A DNA stretch of 64,000 nucleotides from Caenorhabditis elegans (lineage: Eukaryota > Nematoda > Chromadorea > Rhabditida > Rhabditidae). A program made the translations under genes and the position numbers. The notes beneath the pieces are model-generated. The model saw nothing but the letters and a program-made list of their open reading frames with translations, ran no database searches and had not been told where the DNA came from. This document shows positions 37,477 to 50,079 of the stretch, one piece after another; positions within the stretch are counted from its first letter, which is position 1, and every line of letters starts with the position of its first letter. The stretch spans positions 14,694,001 to 14,758,000 of the forward strand of contig NC_003284.9 in NCBI RefSeq assembly GCF_000002985.6, in the 5' to 3' direction.

Positions 37477-38048
37477 TTGTGATGTTAGGAATCATTATTC
37501 AATCAAACTTGCAAAAATGAGAATAGCTTCCTTAATGTATACGTAGTGCCCCTGAGAACTTCTTTACGTAAAGTATAGTTGAACGGCTCCAACAATAGTA
37601 GATCCTGTCTGATTGGTAAAGCGGATTTGCGCTAGCTCTGTACATAATTTAACGTATAGTACATCCGTCTTCGCTAGATGATCGAAGTTATATATTGTTT
37701 TACTCAAGTCAATCAGTGTTAATCCCGTCCGCTGATTTGTTAGTAGTCTTCTCAGTTTTGTTTACTGACAGAAAAGAAAGTAATCACAATCCTTGAGCTA
37801 TGACTCTCTAGATCAGGTTTCCGATTTGGTTACTTCAACTGACCAATGCAATTTTTATTAAATTTCGAACCATTTTTTCTGCGTTTATGACATGTGTGCA
37901 TCTTCATTTCACAAATTTACAAATTCTCAATCAACAAAAACCCCTGTCGGGTGGGGTGTCAATGCCAATTTATTAAGATTTATCCGTGATATCTTGCTCC
38001 CCGGGCAGAAGATTTCTGTTTTCTTACACAACTTTCCGCCCACAAGCA

Positions 38049-38099
38049 TGGAAGACGATTATTACACTGGTGTCATTCCCGAGGCAACCCCTCAATAGA
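38049..38099 (+). promoter_or_regulatory. Possible upstream ORF in a 5' leader exon
   Basis: A 16-codon frame, MEDDYYTGVIPEATPQ then stop, ends 15 bases before a GTGAGT donor (38114). The next acceptor, at 38285-38287, leads straight to the ATG of the 212-residue gene. If this exon is used, the message has a short upstream ORF. The GC content here is higher than in the flanks. Confidence 0.35.
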
Positions 38100-38290
38100 A
38101 CAGATGTGTTTTGTGAGTATCCCATCTCACTCATCTGAAACTTTTTACTCTTTTCGAATGACGTTTGCATGATTCTTGTCAGATTTTCAAATCTTGGACG
38201 AGCAGTTTCAGATATTTGTGTTTTTTTTTTTCGTTTTTTACACGATAATCAGCAGATTTAATACTATTAATATCTAAATTTCAGAAGAAA

Positions 38291-40319
38291 ATGGAACGAA
38301 CAGAAGCCTTCAACAAAGCTAGAGCACAAGCAGAAGCAGGAACACTTGACGATGCTTTTCAAACAATAGAACAATACACCGCAGAAGATGGTATCGAATA
38401 TTCACTTTCTGAAATGCAAACCGTTAATATTATTGTTTGTGAAAAATTAACTAGGTACGAAAAGAAATCTTAACTTAAATTTATAAGGTTTTACATTTCA
38501 GTTGCTCATTTGAAGAAAAGAAAGATGCCTGCCTAGCGTGCTTGCCGTTGCTAGAAGGCTGTAAATTAGTGTAAGTTAAAATTAAAGTTTTGACGAGAGG
38601 CAGAATTATGTCTGTTTTTAGACAAATTTTTTTATTATGTATGTCATATTTTATATGTCATATTTGTCATATGTCATAATTGAGCTAAAAATAAATAGGT
38701 TTAAGTGTGTTTTGGAAAGCACGCGTGCAGGCGAAGGTAATTTTGAAGGCATGTAAGCTGGATTCTTCGGTTCAACAATTCAATTTGAATTTTTTAAAAT
38801 TTTTCAAATTTGCTGTTCTTTCAATGGTAACTTCAAACTAGCGGAGACATATAAATAGTAGCATCCTTTATTGAAAAGTTTGATTATCAATTTTTTTAAA
38901 ATAATTATTTAATTACTTTTGTTTAACATGTACTTTGTAGTTCAGTCAAAAAAATAGCTCACTGGAGTTAAATTTTGAAAATGAGCTATATTGATGTCTT
39001 TAAAAAATTTTCAATTATTTGTAAAACTGTTTTGCATTCACTGTCGAAAAATCATAGATTTTAAACTTTTTATTTTTTTACGAAAAACCTTTTTCGATAC
39101 TTCCAGTGTGTTGTTTTCAAAAAATTATTTGAAGCAGGTAACCAGAAGCTTTCGAGAAAAAACAACAATATCTCTTGACTCAACCCACGCGTGTTTTCTT
39201 TTTGTCTTACACGTTTTATAATGTTTCATTGGTTCCGTTTCTTTTTTCAGAAAATCTGCAGAATGGCTGGAATTGTATTTAGACGCAGTTTACGACGTGT
39301 TCAGCAAACTCAGTCGATATGCTCGAGATGAAGAACGGAGTGAAGCCTGGAATAGAGTGAAGGTTTGATTTTTGAAAAAATCGATTCATGAAAAGAACAA
39401 TTTGATTTCAGGAAATTTACTATGAAGTCACGTTGGCTGCCAGAAAAGTGTGGAAGGAGAAGAATCTGCCAGGAGGGCTTGAGGTTTATGTCAGTTATGC
39501 GAAACTTGTGAAGAGCTATTTAGATGTGGCGGATGAGGATTCATTTAAGGTAAGATTTAAATAGAGTTTGTAGGGGGATATTAAATTAATCTCATAAATT
39601 ATTTTGGAAAAATTAGAAAAAAAAACCATTCAATTTTTGTCGTCACTCGTATTTTCTTCTAGTTTTGATCTAATTTATAAAAATCGGTTCAAATGTGACT
39701 GCAAAATGAGACTTCGAAAAAAATTAGTTTACAGTCTCGATACAACCAAATATACTGTATACTAAAGCTCCCAGCTGAGTGAGGCGCAAAATGCGGGCCT
39801 CACGCCGACGCCGTTGTATGTGTTTGTGCAATGTAGTGCGATAGGTAGTTACTTAGAAGCGGTTGACACGTTCGGGGTTACGCAGGTTGGCGTGAAACGA
39901 GTAGCTTGGTGTCTGCGCAACGTAATGCGAAAAGGTCGTTATATGGAAGCGGCCGGCACGTTTGGAGTTCCGCAGCTTAGCGTGAAACGAGTAGCTTGGT
40001 GTGTGCGCAACCTAGTACAAAAATGTAGTTATTTGGTATCGCCCGACACGTACGGGGTCCGCGCCGCACTATACATTCGGATACATGCGGCTTGAGTGAC
40101 GTCGTGAGGCCTGAATACTCCAAGATCATCACATTGTGTTACAAAAGAAACTCAAATTTATAGATTTGCGAATCATACGCCAAAGAAGCCAAATTCGCTG
40201 GCAAAGGTACACTGGAAGATGAAGACTACAGAGATACCAAAAAAGCCATTGACACTATCAATAAAATGATAACCGATGCAAAACACGAGAAAGAACTTAT
40301 TGATGATGATGAAGATTAA
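38291..40319 (+). CDS. Uncharacterised 212-residue alpha-helical protein
   Basis: Five exons (38291-38454, 38502-38570, 39251-39362, 39412-39549, 40164-40319) encode 212 residues with no signal peptide or membrane segment. It is charged and helix-rich throughout (for example AFNKARAQAEAGTLDDAFQT and EEKKDACLACLPLLEG). It has four cysteines within residues about 52-75 and ends in an acidic tail, ELIDDDED. The repeated helix-pair character suggests a TPR-like or scaffold fold, but I recognise no family. The ATG lies seven bases after an ATTTCAG acceptor. Intron 4 hosts a GC-rich dispersed repeat. It is convergent with the transporter gene; the stop codons are 191 bases apart. Likely cytosolic. 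Confidence 0.85.
39765..40112 (+). repeat. GC-rich dispersed repeat, copy c (intron)
   Basis: The longest copy: AGCTCCCAGCTGAGTGAGGC start, then three modules of GCGGCCGGCACGTTTGG / TTCCGCAGCTTAGCGTGAAA / CGAGTAGCTTGGTGTGTGCG type, then GCCGCACTATACATTCGG. Confidence 0.85.
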
Positions 40320-40510
40320 ACGGTTTTTCATATATTTTTTTCGATTTTTTTTGCATTTCCGATTCACCCCCGTGTAATTAAGTTTTGGTTCTCCGATTTT
40401 TTTTTTCAATTTTCTTATAAACTTTTTCTTTGCCTATAAACATTTAATTTTTCAAATTTTCATTGAAAATATGTTTTTGGTTTCATAAATACATATGTAT
40501 ACACATAGAT

Positions 40511-43375
40511 TTAAAGATCTAACTCGTTCCATTTCTTTCCCTGCTCGTAATTCCTTCGCTTGTACTTAGGCCAGAAGAATGCCACAAAACTAGTTATAAG
40601 GACAGATATGCAAATTAGCCAGATAAGGAATGGCCCTGAAAAAAAGAAATTGAGAATGCATAATTTTTTAATTAAAACAATGAAAACTCTATCTTACATT
40701 TCCAAGTTAACACCGTATGATTCTGAGAGTTGGTGTCCACGCACGTTTGAATGGCCATATCATGAGGGTCCGGTTTTCCGACAGCTAGATTTGTCATAAT
40801 CACATAAAATACTCCTTGAACCTGTCCAATCATGATAATAAGTCCGGTTGACGTGGCCTCTGCCACTGGGAATGTCGCCTCAACTCCCATCTCGAGACCA
40901 ATCGGATAAATTGAGAATCCAGCAGCTCCAAAGATAAAAATCGAGAGTATCACCCACCACTGCACACCCTCGTAGTTGATACAAATTGATAAGGAAGCTG
41001 CTGCAACTCCGGCAATGCAAAATGATACTTTCATTACCTGAAAAATTGTGGAATGTGAAGCTAATGTGTAGAGAGTGTGATCTAAAAGCTATGTTCAGAA
41101 GGAGAAAATAATCTAGTTGTTTTACTGTTTTTTCTAATTGGAAATTGCAGAAATTTTGGTAACTTTTCGGTAACCGGTATTTGGTACGTCGAAGTTCAAA
41201 AATGCATTGCCACCAGATATCCATAGTTTTAAACTAACTTTTTCAAATTCTCCCCACTTGTCAACAATGATCCCACTGATAGCTGCTCCAACGAGTCCAG
41301 ACATGATCAACAAGGTTCCCATTCCTCCATTGAACGTCGGGTTATACCCTTTCACGCACAATGCTGGCTGCAGATTGTTGTACAACGCGTTGAAAAGACC
41401 GACTCCTCCGCCTAAAAATTAAAGCATTTTTGAAAGACATTTACTTGGCAGTTTCTAGGTTGTAAATGTGCATACGTGACATATTGGAAACTAGACTGTC
41501 AAGATGTATGTTAATTCTTCCGCATTTCGAAAAATCAAAAACATTTTAATCTGGCAAGCACAGTTGCCCTGAATACTCCCAGGACTTTGACCTCCTGCTG
41601 GAAAAAGTGTAAGTCTAACGAAAAAGTGAATTTACAAAATGATGATAACTCATGTTTCTCTAGGAAGATCAAAAAATTTTTCTGGTCACTCTGTGGGTAT
41701 TGTGACAATTATGAGCACTATTGTATTAAACTATTGTACTGAACATTAATCAGGCATACTTTTTGGCAATGTTGTTTTAAATTTGACTGTCAACAACTCA
41801 CCCAAACAAATGGATAGCACAATGAACGTTTTCGATTTGAAGCATATTTTGACACCTTCCAAAAATGGCGGGGCATCTACGTCTGTATCTCTGGAAGGTG
41901 TTGCAGGAGTAGGTGGCTTTGACTTGTTGATGAACAAGGAGAGAATTACAGGAATGACAGCCACAGCCGTTACTGCTATGTTCTGCAGGTTTTTTTTTCT
42001 AAGATTCAATTTCAAAGAACGGATTTTCCTACCATATTGAAAAAGTTGTCTGGAGTTGTCTTATTTACAAATACAGGTGCCAATGAGTACATGACAGCGA
42101 TTCCAATGGGATTCGACATTGACGACAGTGTATTTGCAATAGCTCTCTCATTATCCGCAAACCAGTATGCTGCGAGTTTTGTGGGAAGGAACATGACAAA
42201 TGGTTGTGCAAAAGCGGCTACTGCCTGTCCGGTTATAGCAATTGGGAATCTGAAATCTTGAGAGTTTTTTCGCATTCAATAATTTAAGAGAATGGTAGGC
42301 ATTTTTAGTGTCTAGGGTAATCAGTTTTGAACTTAGTCAAGCTTTTGAAACTTGGTGTCTGCGCAACGTAATGCGAAAAGGTAGTTTTTTGGAAGCGGCC
42401 GACACGTTCGGGGTTCCGCAGCTTGGCGTGAAATGAGTAGTAGCTTGGTGTGTGCGCAACGTAGTGCAAAGATGTAGTTGTTTGAAAGTGGCCGACACGT
42501 TCGGGGTTTTGCACCGCACTATGCATCCGGATACATGCGGCTTAAGTCACGCCGTAAAGCCGGTGCAGGTGCCGTTATGGAGACTTTATGAGAGCCCTGG
42601 ACTATACATATAAATTTATGATAATAAACATAGATTGCAATTAGAATTAAAATTTTAAACAATTAAAATAAACATTTTGGATAGAATGAAACCAATATTT
42701 TAAACTTCAATATTCAAATCCCCAAAACCACATACCGTAGTGACGGGTCTATAAAAGTCCCTGACGCAACCAGACGAATAATGTTTCCGATGAAATTTGC
42801 CCATGTTCCAATGTGATACTGCAATACATCTAGCTCTAGATCAGCATTTTTGTCAGATTATCCTACCGCTGATCGGAGTCCAAACTTATCAATCCACCAG
42901 CATGCTAAGAATCCCACCGGAATCGATAAAACCATAAAAATAACGTTGAAAAATAGAGCTGCATTTGAGTTGGAGTAGTAGTTGTTAGTGTAGAAAGTGA
43001 TGGCCGCGTATGTGATCCATGTCTGGAGAAAAGGTTGTTTTTATGATCATGAACATTTTTAATTGATGATAGAACATTTGATTTCTAAGATTTCTAGTTA
43101 TCAGAAGAAGAACGATTTATCATCATTTGTCACTTTCTGTTTAGTTGATATTGGCTATCTTCAATGATATTTGATATGATCTACGACGACATGAAGTCTA
43201 GGTTGAAAATCTATTATAAACAAATCACATGATCATGTTCGTCATTTAATTATTTTCTTCCAATAATGATGTTACTCACATTTCCATTTGAAAAGTTAAT
43301 CATGCTCACTGCCAGCAAATAAATCCATCGTTTGGGGTAAACCCTATAATCCTCGTTCAGCATGCTGTTAATCAT
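40511..43375 (-). CDS. Major facilitator transporter of the SLC49/FLVCR type
   Basis: Eight exons (43280-43375, 42867-43022, 42736-42818, 42033-42249, 41802-41982, 41239-41411, 40698-41037, 40511-40635) encode 456 residues with about 12 membrane helices. Family landmarks are YRVYPKRWIYLLAVSMINFS at the start, FLACWWIDKFGLR in the loop after helix 2, and QPFVMFLPTKLAAYWFADNE. Others are NTLSSMSNPIGIAVM, the GLFNALYNNLQPAL segment and GAAGFSIYPIGLEMGVEATF. These fit the SLC49 group (FLVCR1/2, MFSD7, DIRC2), whose members move haem or choline-type substrates; the substrate here is unknown. A large cytosolic loop (SKPPTPATPSRDTDVDAPP) separates the halves. A second in-frame ATG four codons later (43363) is an alternative start. 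Intron 3 contains a GC-rich dispersed repeat. Confidence 0.92.
42348..42600 (+). repeat. GC-rich dispersed repeat, copy d (transporter intron)
   Basis: A 5'-truncated copy: it begins within a module (ACTTGGTGTCTGCGCAACG), has two GCGGCCGACACGTTCGGGG / TGGCCGACACGTTCGGGG modules, then GCACCGCACTATGCATCCGG and a GC-rich end. Confidence 0.8.
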
Positions 43376-46300
43376 TATCAAGCGATGCCGTCGATGTTAT
43401 CAGTGGAAAACAAATAGTATAAGTTGTGAAAACACTGATCCTCTTCCTCTCTGACAACGTAAGATGTGTGCTCTGCTGCTGAAATAATATGCAATAAATT
43501 GAGGCAAGAGAAAAGGAAGGAAGAGGTAAGGGTGAAGCGTGGTTGTTGTAACCGACTGATCTACGACCAATGGTTTTATCATCGAAAAATGTAAAGCAAA
43601 AAGGAATTGCCTCCTCTACACTGCTTGCAGGTTGATTAGAAAAATGACACTCTACTCTGAAAAATGTGTGCCCTGAGTGCTCACAAACTCTAGGACAATG
43701 TAGTGTAACTATGGAAACTAAAAACTGATTATTATCTCTCTCATTTGAAAGTGAAATTGAGAAGATATCGTGGTTATGATGCTATATCAATTTCTCTTGA
43801 TACATATAATATGTTCTCATATTTTTTTGAGAAGGGGTTTATCGCAGGATTTTTGCAAAGGTAATAAAAAGAGAACAGGTCTCAAATGGTGGGAATTCTT
43901 CGACTGTGAAAGATTAGTAAACAAGACCAAAATACATACTTTGGGTATGGTTAACTTAGTAATGCAATAAATAAAAAAAAGTGATCTGTGAATTGATAAA
44001 CCAAATTAGCGATGTGAACAAGCATTAGGCATTCCTCAGACCACACATGGTGACACTAAGAAATTGGCGAAGAAAAAAGTGAACTGGAAAGACGATTAAA
44101 AGTTTTAAAGTCACCTCTTGACGTGGGTCTGATTAAATTGTGTTAATAGTGTCTAGTCGCAACACAGATTTAAAATCAAAATACAAAAATTCAAATATTT
44201 CAATAGAAAAAGCACTTGTAAGTTGTAGCCAAAAGGTTACTAATTTACATTCTCAAACGATATCGGGGGAAAAAAATGTATAGTTAGAATTTACCATAAA
44301 AAGGTTAATAAAGAATTAAAATACGTAGTAGCATATGTTTTTCATTCCCTTTATTTTAGATTATATTGACAAATTCTCCTACACACATAATACTTTGAAT
44401 TGTATTGTATCTTTTCAAATCTAACTAAAAATTCATCTAAAAATGACAAATGGCAAGGCGGAATAGGAAATTGAACCGATTTTGAACTGGTTGATAAGCC
44501 ATCGTAATGACAATTTATTTACATTTCCTTGTGACTAGAACAACTTACGCCTTGCCCCGCCTTTCCAGAAAAGATTATTCGGTTATGAAAACAAAGAATC
44601 ATAAACAATTTAGAAAACGTTTAATCATCGTTCCGTTGTTTGGAACATTTAAATCGCATTATTGGAAAATTAAGTCAATTTACTAGAGTTTTCGTATATG
44701 TTGATGTGTGATATGAAGGAATGAGTCATTTTGACTTGTGCAGTGTTTGAACAGAATTTTTTAATTTGAAATGTAATTTGAAATTCAGCAAAATGTCTGA
44801 CTGAAAGTATTAGTATTCACTACACTTAAACTTTTTATATATACCCGAATCAAAAACGGAAAATGTCAATGTATTGGCAAGGTCAATTGTAGGAATTTCA
44901 ATTTTTTTTAATATACACATTTTTAGAAGAACTGGTTAACGATAAAAAACAGAAACAATAATGGAGAAGCTATTTTTTAAAAATCCAAAATAAAAAAAAA
45001 GGTTATTTTTGAAAAATTGGAAAAATCTCAATTTTGCGTTTTTGATAAAAAATTTCACCGACTTTTATGATATATTTATGTTTCAAATATTGATACTTAA
45101 CATTTTAAGGATTCGAATTCTCTCTAAAAGTGGCAAAAACTCCGTAAGGCCCCTTTTTGGCAGTCAATAAAAGTTTTTAAAATTAAAAAAAAAAGTTTCA
45201 CTATTATACATGCTTGTAACAACTTCCCAACTGGCGCTACTCCATTTTTAAATAGTCTCCACCCACATATTGGTTTTTTTTTGTTTTCAAGCTCAATTTT
45301 TTATAAGCATTTTCAAATCAGCTTGAGAGAATTTCACTTCGAAATGACATAATTTTTATGAGTTAAGAAAAGTATGTATCATTTATAGGAATTACTGAAA
45401 AATTATGGAATGAGTTATATAAAAATATATTTACCTACTATTGTAATGAGTGTCAAACAAAGAAAAAGTAATGAAAGAATGCAGTACTATTAGAATCGTA
45501 ATTCTAGTAAGTACTTCAAGTGCATTTTCTAATTTTAAATTTTGAGTGCAGACGTGAAACTTCTAAATTACTATACATTTTTCAACAGGGAAAAAAGTTT
45601 GAAGCTGATAAACTCACTATTTGCTTGAAACTTTTAGTGCATTTATCATAAATTTGAAACTTCAGCAAAATGATAAGGACGTCACGCAGGAAGTAAATGC
45701 AACATCAAAATACTACAACCACAGGTCAAAAAACATTTTAAAAAAGCAAAAATTTTAATTTCTCATACATTTTTTTGCATAAAATAGAAAAAATAGTGAA
45801 ATTGCACTATTATTTATTTTTTGTTTTTAGCTTTTGTTTCCTATACCTCTCTCACCTCATGTGTGTTTACCAATCCAACCCAGTAGTACTCGTGCTTTGA
45901 AAAATCAATTTTTCACTGGCTTTCAATCTCTTTGTTCTGGAAATTAATTGAAGACTTTTAAAAATTAATATTGAAGTATTCTTATTAACTTAAAAAAATT
46001 ACTTACTGAAAAAAAATAGATAGCAACAAGAAGAAAAAGCAAATTAAAACTCTAAGTGGTGCGCTTTTGCAACTGATGAATGGTCAGTATTAGAGAAAAA
46101 GGAAACCGCAGAAAAGCACGCTAGGAACTAAATATGTATGCGAGAGTGAGGAGAGCAAACACACGTGTCCAGTAGTTGAGGACATTCCGAAAAATGTAGT
46201 TGAACCACGTTTCATTTCTTTTTACTATCGAGCACAACCGGGAGTCGGTGTGTTTTGTGTGTAGTCTTGTATGGAAGCAAGTATCAGTTTTAAGTTTTGG

Positions 46301-48089
46301 AAAGTGTTTCGACGTTTTTAAAAATGAAGATACATTTTATTGAAACTATTTGGTTGAAATTAATTGAATGCTCTCAAACCCAAAAAAATTCTAAACAAAA
46401 CATTAAAAATGGAATTTCACTGACTCAGTTTCGGCCAGGGTTGCCATTTTTTGGTACAAAAAGTTGAAAATAAATAAAGAGCTCTAAAAATGTTACTTTT
46501 CAGTGAAACTCGAAATAGTTTTTTTTGTTTCCAAAAAAGTATTGTTTGTGTTTCTCTTTTCGGATGATATTTTATGGTTACTGTTTGTAAACTGTTAGTT
46601 AAAATAACAGTGAAAGCTATAGATTCAGATAGCAAACGAAAGTTCCAGAAAATGGTTTAAACCTGTAAGTTGTTTTATGATTTTGTTACCTAATCAATTC
46701 TTGAACCTCATAGCTCTGAAATATCTTTGTTTTCAATAAGACATGCATTTTTGCATTTTTAAAGCCAATATTTATCATTGTCGAGATGTAGACTTAAAAT
46801 TTTTCTGGGGACCTACTGGCCAATATTATTATATGGGGTTTCCTATTCGCTGATCATTGGGCTTACCATACATTGCCCGGCTGATTCAACAATGCAAAAG
46901 TCAATAGAATGATTACAATGAACGGGTGTGAGTTTTGTAATTGTTTGGTGATCCGATTAATAGGAAATATTGCGGCAGACATATTATAAGTTTTTGGGAA
47001 TTTTTATTGCTAAATTAATCATCAGGTGAACACTTATGGAATAATTGCACATAGCGATTTAATTCATTTAAATTCTTTGAATAATCATTGTTGTACTACT
47101 CCTTGAAAGAGCAACAGTTAGAGCCTACCTACCCTGTCGCACGTTTCACAATCTGCAGATAAATAAATTATCACAGTATGTATATTTATTATATTATTCA
47201 AAAACTATGAAAAATGAAACATAATTAGATTGGTTTTGGAAAAAAATTAAAAGGAAATACAGTTTTAACCCTGCAAATTTAAACACTCAAAAATACAGAA
47301 CAGATTACAGAACAGATGTATGCTTTGTTCTAAAAGTATAAAACAGAAATCGTAATTCCATTAGACCCTTATATTTTAACCAAACGAAGAGTACTTGAAA
47401 ACATTAGAGTTTTGAATAAATTGAAACGTAAATAGTAGAATGCCCAGTTATATACTTTTTGAACCATTTTTTCGTAAACCATATTTGAAACTTGCTATAT
47501 TTCGAATGAAATATTTAAAAGGATTAAAAGATTAAAGGGCGATTCGTTCTTCAAGCGCAACGCACTGCGGATCTGGGAGTTAGGTACACTGCCTGGTTGT
47601 GCTCCCACTGGGCTATAATTTAAGCCACGTCCTAGCCGGAGACTGTGGCCGATAATCCAGCCGTGGATTGCTTCACTTTCCAATAGAGACTGGGTGAACC
47701 TAGGAAGTGAGCCCGGACTTGAAATTGTGACCTCCAAATTGCTACCAATACCGACTAAGCTTTTCTGCTCCCTGTCTGCTTAAATGAGGAGCAGAATAAT
47801 CACAATCGCCAATTAAACGTTATACCTTTTTGAACCAATAAATATGACACATTTTCTAATTTATTTTTTAACCAATCAGAATATTCTTCAAAAAATTTTA
47901 AAGATGATTTATGCTTTCTGTTTTCTGTTCTTCAAATCACTGAACTTTGCTGCTAATTATTATGGAACTTTGACTAATCTAGTACATCATTAAAATAGAT
48001 AGACATATTAAAACAGTTTTTTTTTTTCTAATTTTAAACAGTGTTTCTTCCAGCGAAATCAAGGATAGCTAGGAAAATGGTTTAATTGT
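43376..48089. other. 4.7 kb gene-free region
   Basis: AT-rich with no protein-coding exon I can support. One SINE copy lies at 47519. Inverted 9-mers GGCAAGGCG (44453) and CGCCTTGCC about 100 bases apart may mark a small element. The GC-richer part near 46130-46270 could be promoter sequence. Confidence 0.5.
47519..47775 (-). repeat. tRNA-like SINE copy 5
   Basis: Minus orientation: a diverged head (AGCTTAGTCGGTATTGGTAG), the family body, and tail CGAATCGCCCTTTAATC at the left end. Intergenic. Confidence 0.7.
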
Positions 48090-49336
48090 ATTAGGGCGGC
48101 AAATAAGTTTTGACGTATTTCGTCAATTTACGGTTTTCCTTAAATTTTATATGGATGACTTATAGTAGGCAGTGAGTATGTACAAGCTTATTAGTTTCAG
48201 CTATTTCAGCCTGCATCTTGGTACTTTGATCTGAAAAAATTCAAAATTTTTTCGAAATGTTTTTTTGCGATTTTTTGGGTTAGGCGTTTGAGTTTTGATG
48301 TTAATATTTAAATCAATTAAGTTTTGTTTGTAGATTACAAAAAGTGAATCCCGACTCAATTGGTCCACACCCAAAACTTTTATAGCGAATCAAAGTCAAA
48401 AAGTGAAGTGTACTAAAAATTTGTAATTTTGCAGATTCAATCTTTTCTTAAAATTTCAAACTACAAAGTGGATACGCTCATCCAAACAATTCATTTCATT
48501 ACAATTCTGGTCAGATCCAGACTCCGTTGGGGATTTATGAGTTTTAACTTTTGAGTGATCTGCGATGTTCAGAAGACTGTTAAGCTATTTTCCAAATTAT
48601 TTTTATACAAAAAAGCAAGAAATATCATAAATAAAATCTTGTTTCTTTTACAGGAGCACTAATTTTTGCTTTTTTTGTACAAATTAACTTCCAAACACTT
48701 TAAGTTTTTTAACCAAAAGTTCCAATCTTTTTTCTTGGTAGATAACTTGGAACGATATGAAAAACAAGGACAGTACAAAAGAAACAAACATAGTTTCATG
48801 ATATTTGTTGCTTTTTTGTGAAAATATAATTTGGAAAATAGCCTAAAGGTCTTCTGAACATCGCAGATCACTCAAAAGTTGAAACTCATAAATCCCCAAC
48901 GGAGTCTGGAACTGACCAGAATTGTTATGAAATGAGTTGTTTGGATGAACGTGTACACTTTTTAGTTTGAAATTTCAAGAAAATATTGAATCTGAAAAAA
49001 TACAAATTTTTTGTACACTTCACTTTTTGAATTTGATTCGCTATAAAAGTTTTGAGAGTGGACCAATTGAGTCGGGATTCACTTTTTGTAATCCACAAGC
49101 AAAACTTAATTGATTTAGATATTAACATCAAAACTCAAACGCCTAACCCAAAAAATCGCAAAAAAAAATTTCGAAAAAGTTTTGATTTTTTTCAGATCAA
49201 AGTACCAAGATGCAGGCTGAAATAGCTGAAACTAGTAAGCTTGTATATACCCACTGCCTACTATAAGTCACCCATATAAAATTTAAGGAAAACCGTAAAT
49301 TGACGAAATACGTCAAAACTTATTTGCCGCCCTAAT
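48090..49336. repeat. 1.25 kb foldback transposon-like element
   Basis: The outermost sequence TTAGGGCGGCAAATAAGTTT (left) returns in reverse complement at 49314-49334. The arms stay alike for about 500 bases each, for example AACGCCTAACCC against GGGTTAGGCGTT, and TCAATTGGTCC against GGACCAATTGA. The middle of about 200 bases is T-rich. Flanks read GTAT and ATAC. No transposase ORF is seen. Confidence 0.88.
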
Positions 49337-49689
49337 ATACTACATATACTATTTTGTATGCACGAGGCAGGCAAATTCTGCCTGGAAGACTAACATGCAC
49401 GTTTATTATTTTAAAAAACGCTCAAGGTTTTCGATCTCTGTCCGCTTTGAAACTTTTTGAGTTACACAGCTTTTTGCCTATTTTTCTGTGTTTTACACAT
49501 TTTTTTATTTCCTGCTCGTTCTTCACCTCCTGAAACTTTAGAAATTTCTGTCTAATAAGATCTGAAAACTAAAAACACTAACAAAGAATTGTTGTAAATA
49601 AAAAATTTATCTAATTATCAAGAGCAAGTTCAAATGTTTAAATTATAAAAAAGTTTTTATTTGAAGAATTTAAAAAAAATAGGTCCAAT

Positions 49690-49726
49690 CGAGGTAGATG
49701 CGGATGAGGTAGAGGTGTTGAGGTAG
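49690..49726 (-). promoter_or_regulatory. Cluster of let-7-complementary sites at the end of pri-let-7
   Basis: On the minus (transcript) strand, CTACCTCA occurs at 49719-49726 and 49705-49712, and CTACCTCG at 49690-49697. The first two are perfect complements of let-7 positions 1-8. They lie about 30 bases before the inferred poly(A) signal, where let-7 has been reported to bind its own transcript with ALG-1. Confidence 0.75.
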
Positions 49727-49994
49727 AAGTGTGAGATCCTGATGATTTGCGGTGACAGCCCACTTGGTGCCAGACGGCATTCCCTAGGCGACACGCATGT
49801 TGGAGTAGTTGCCCAGCAGATGAGGTTCCCCTGAAAATAAACATGATTTCCACTATCTACAATGGTGAAGACTAGCAATTGGAACTATTGCACATCTTAC
49901 CACTAGAAATGTCAAACGGCTCCATGGATACATTACTCAACAGTACATACGATTAGATTATTCTCTCCAGATACATTACCGATACAACAGTTCT

Positions 49995-50079
49995 CCGAAT
50001 ACAGTTCGTGAAACAATATCTCCGAATACAGTACAAAAGAATATCAATAGGGATCACCGAATACAGTTCTTGCGACTCC
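49995..50079 (-). promoter_or_regulatory. Repeated ACTGTATTCGG words with GGAG after the let-7 hairpin
   Basis: In the transcript, ACTGTATTCGG occurs at 50057-50067, 50022-50032 and 49995-50005. Two copies continue as TTCGGAG, and a further TTCGGAG is at about 50076-50082. GGAG is the LIN-28 zinc-knuckle motif; another GGAG sits at the hairpin base (about 50186-50189). Confidence 0.5.

Noticed and set aside
44453-44560. Short element with 9-base inverted ends GGCAAGGCG / CGCCTTGCC
   Set aside because: Arms are too short and the interior shows no further symmetry; could be chance.
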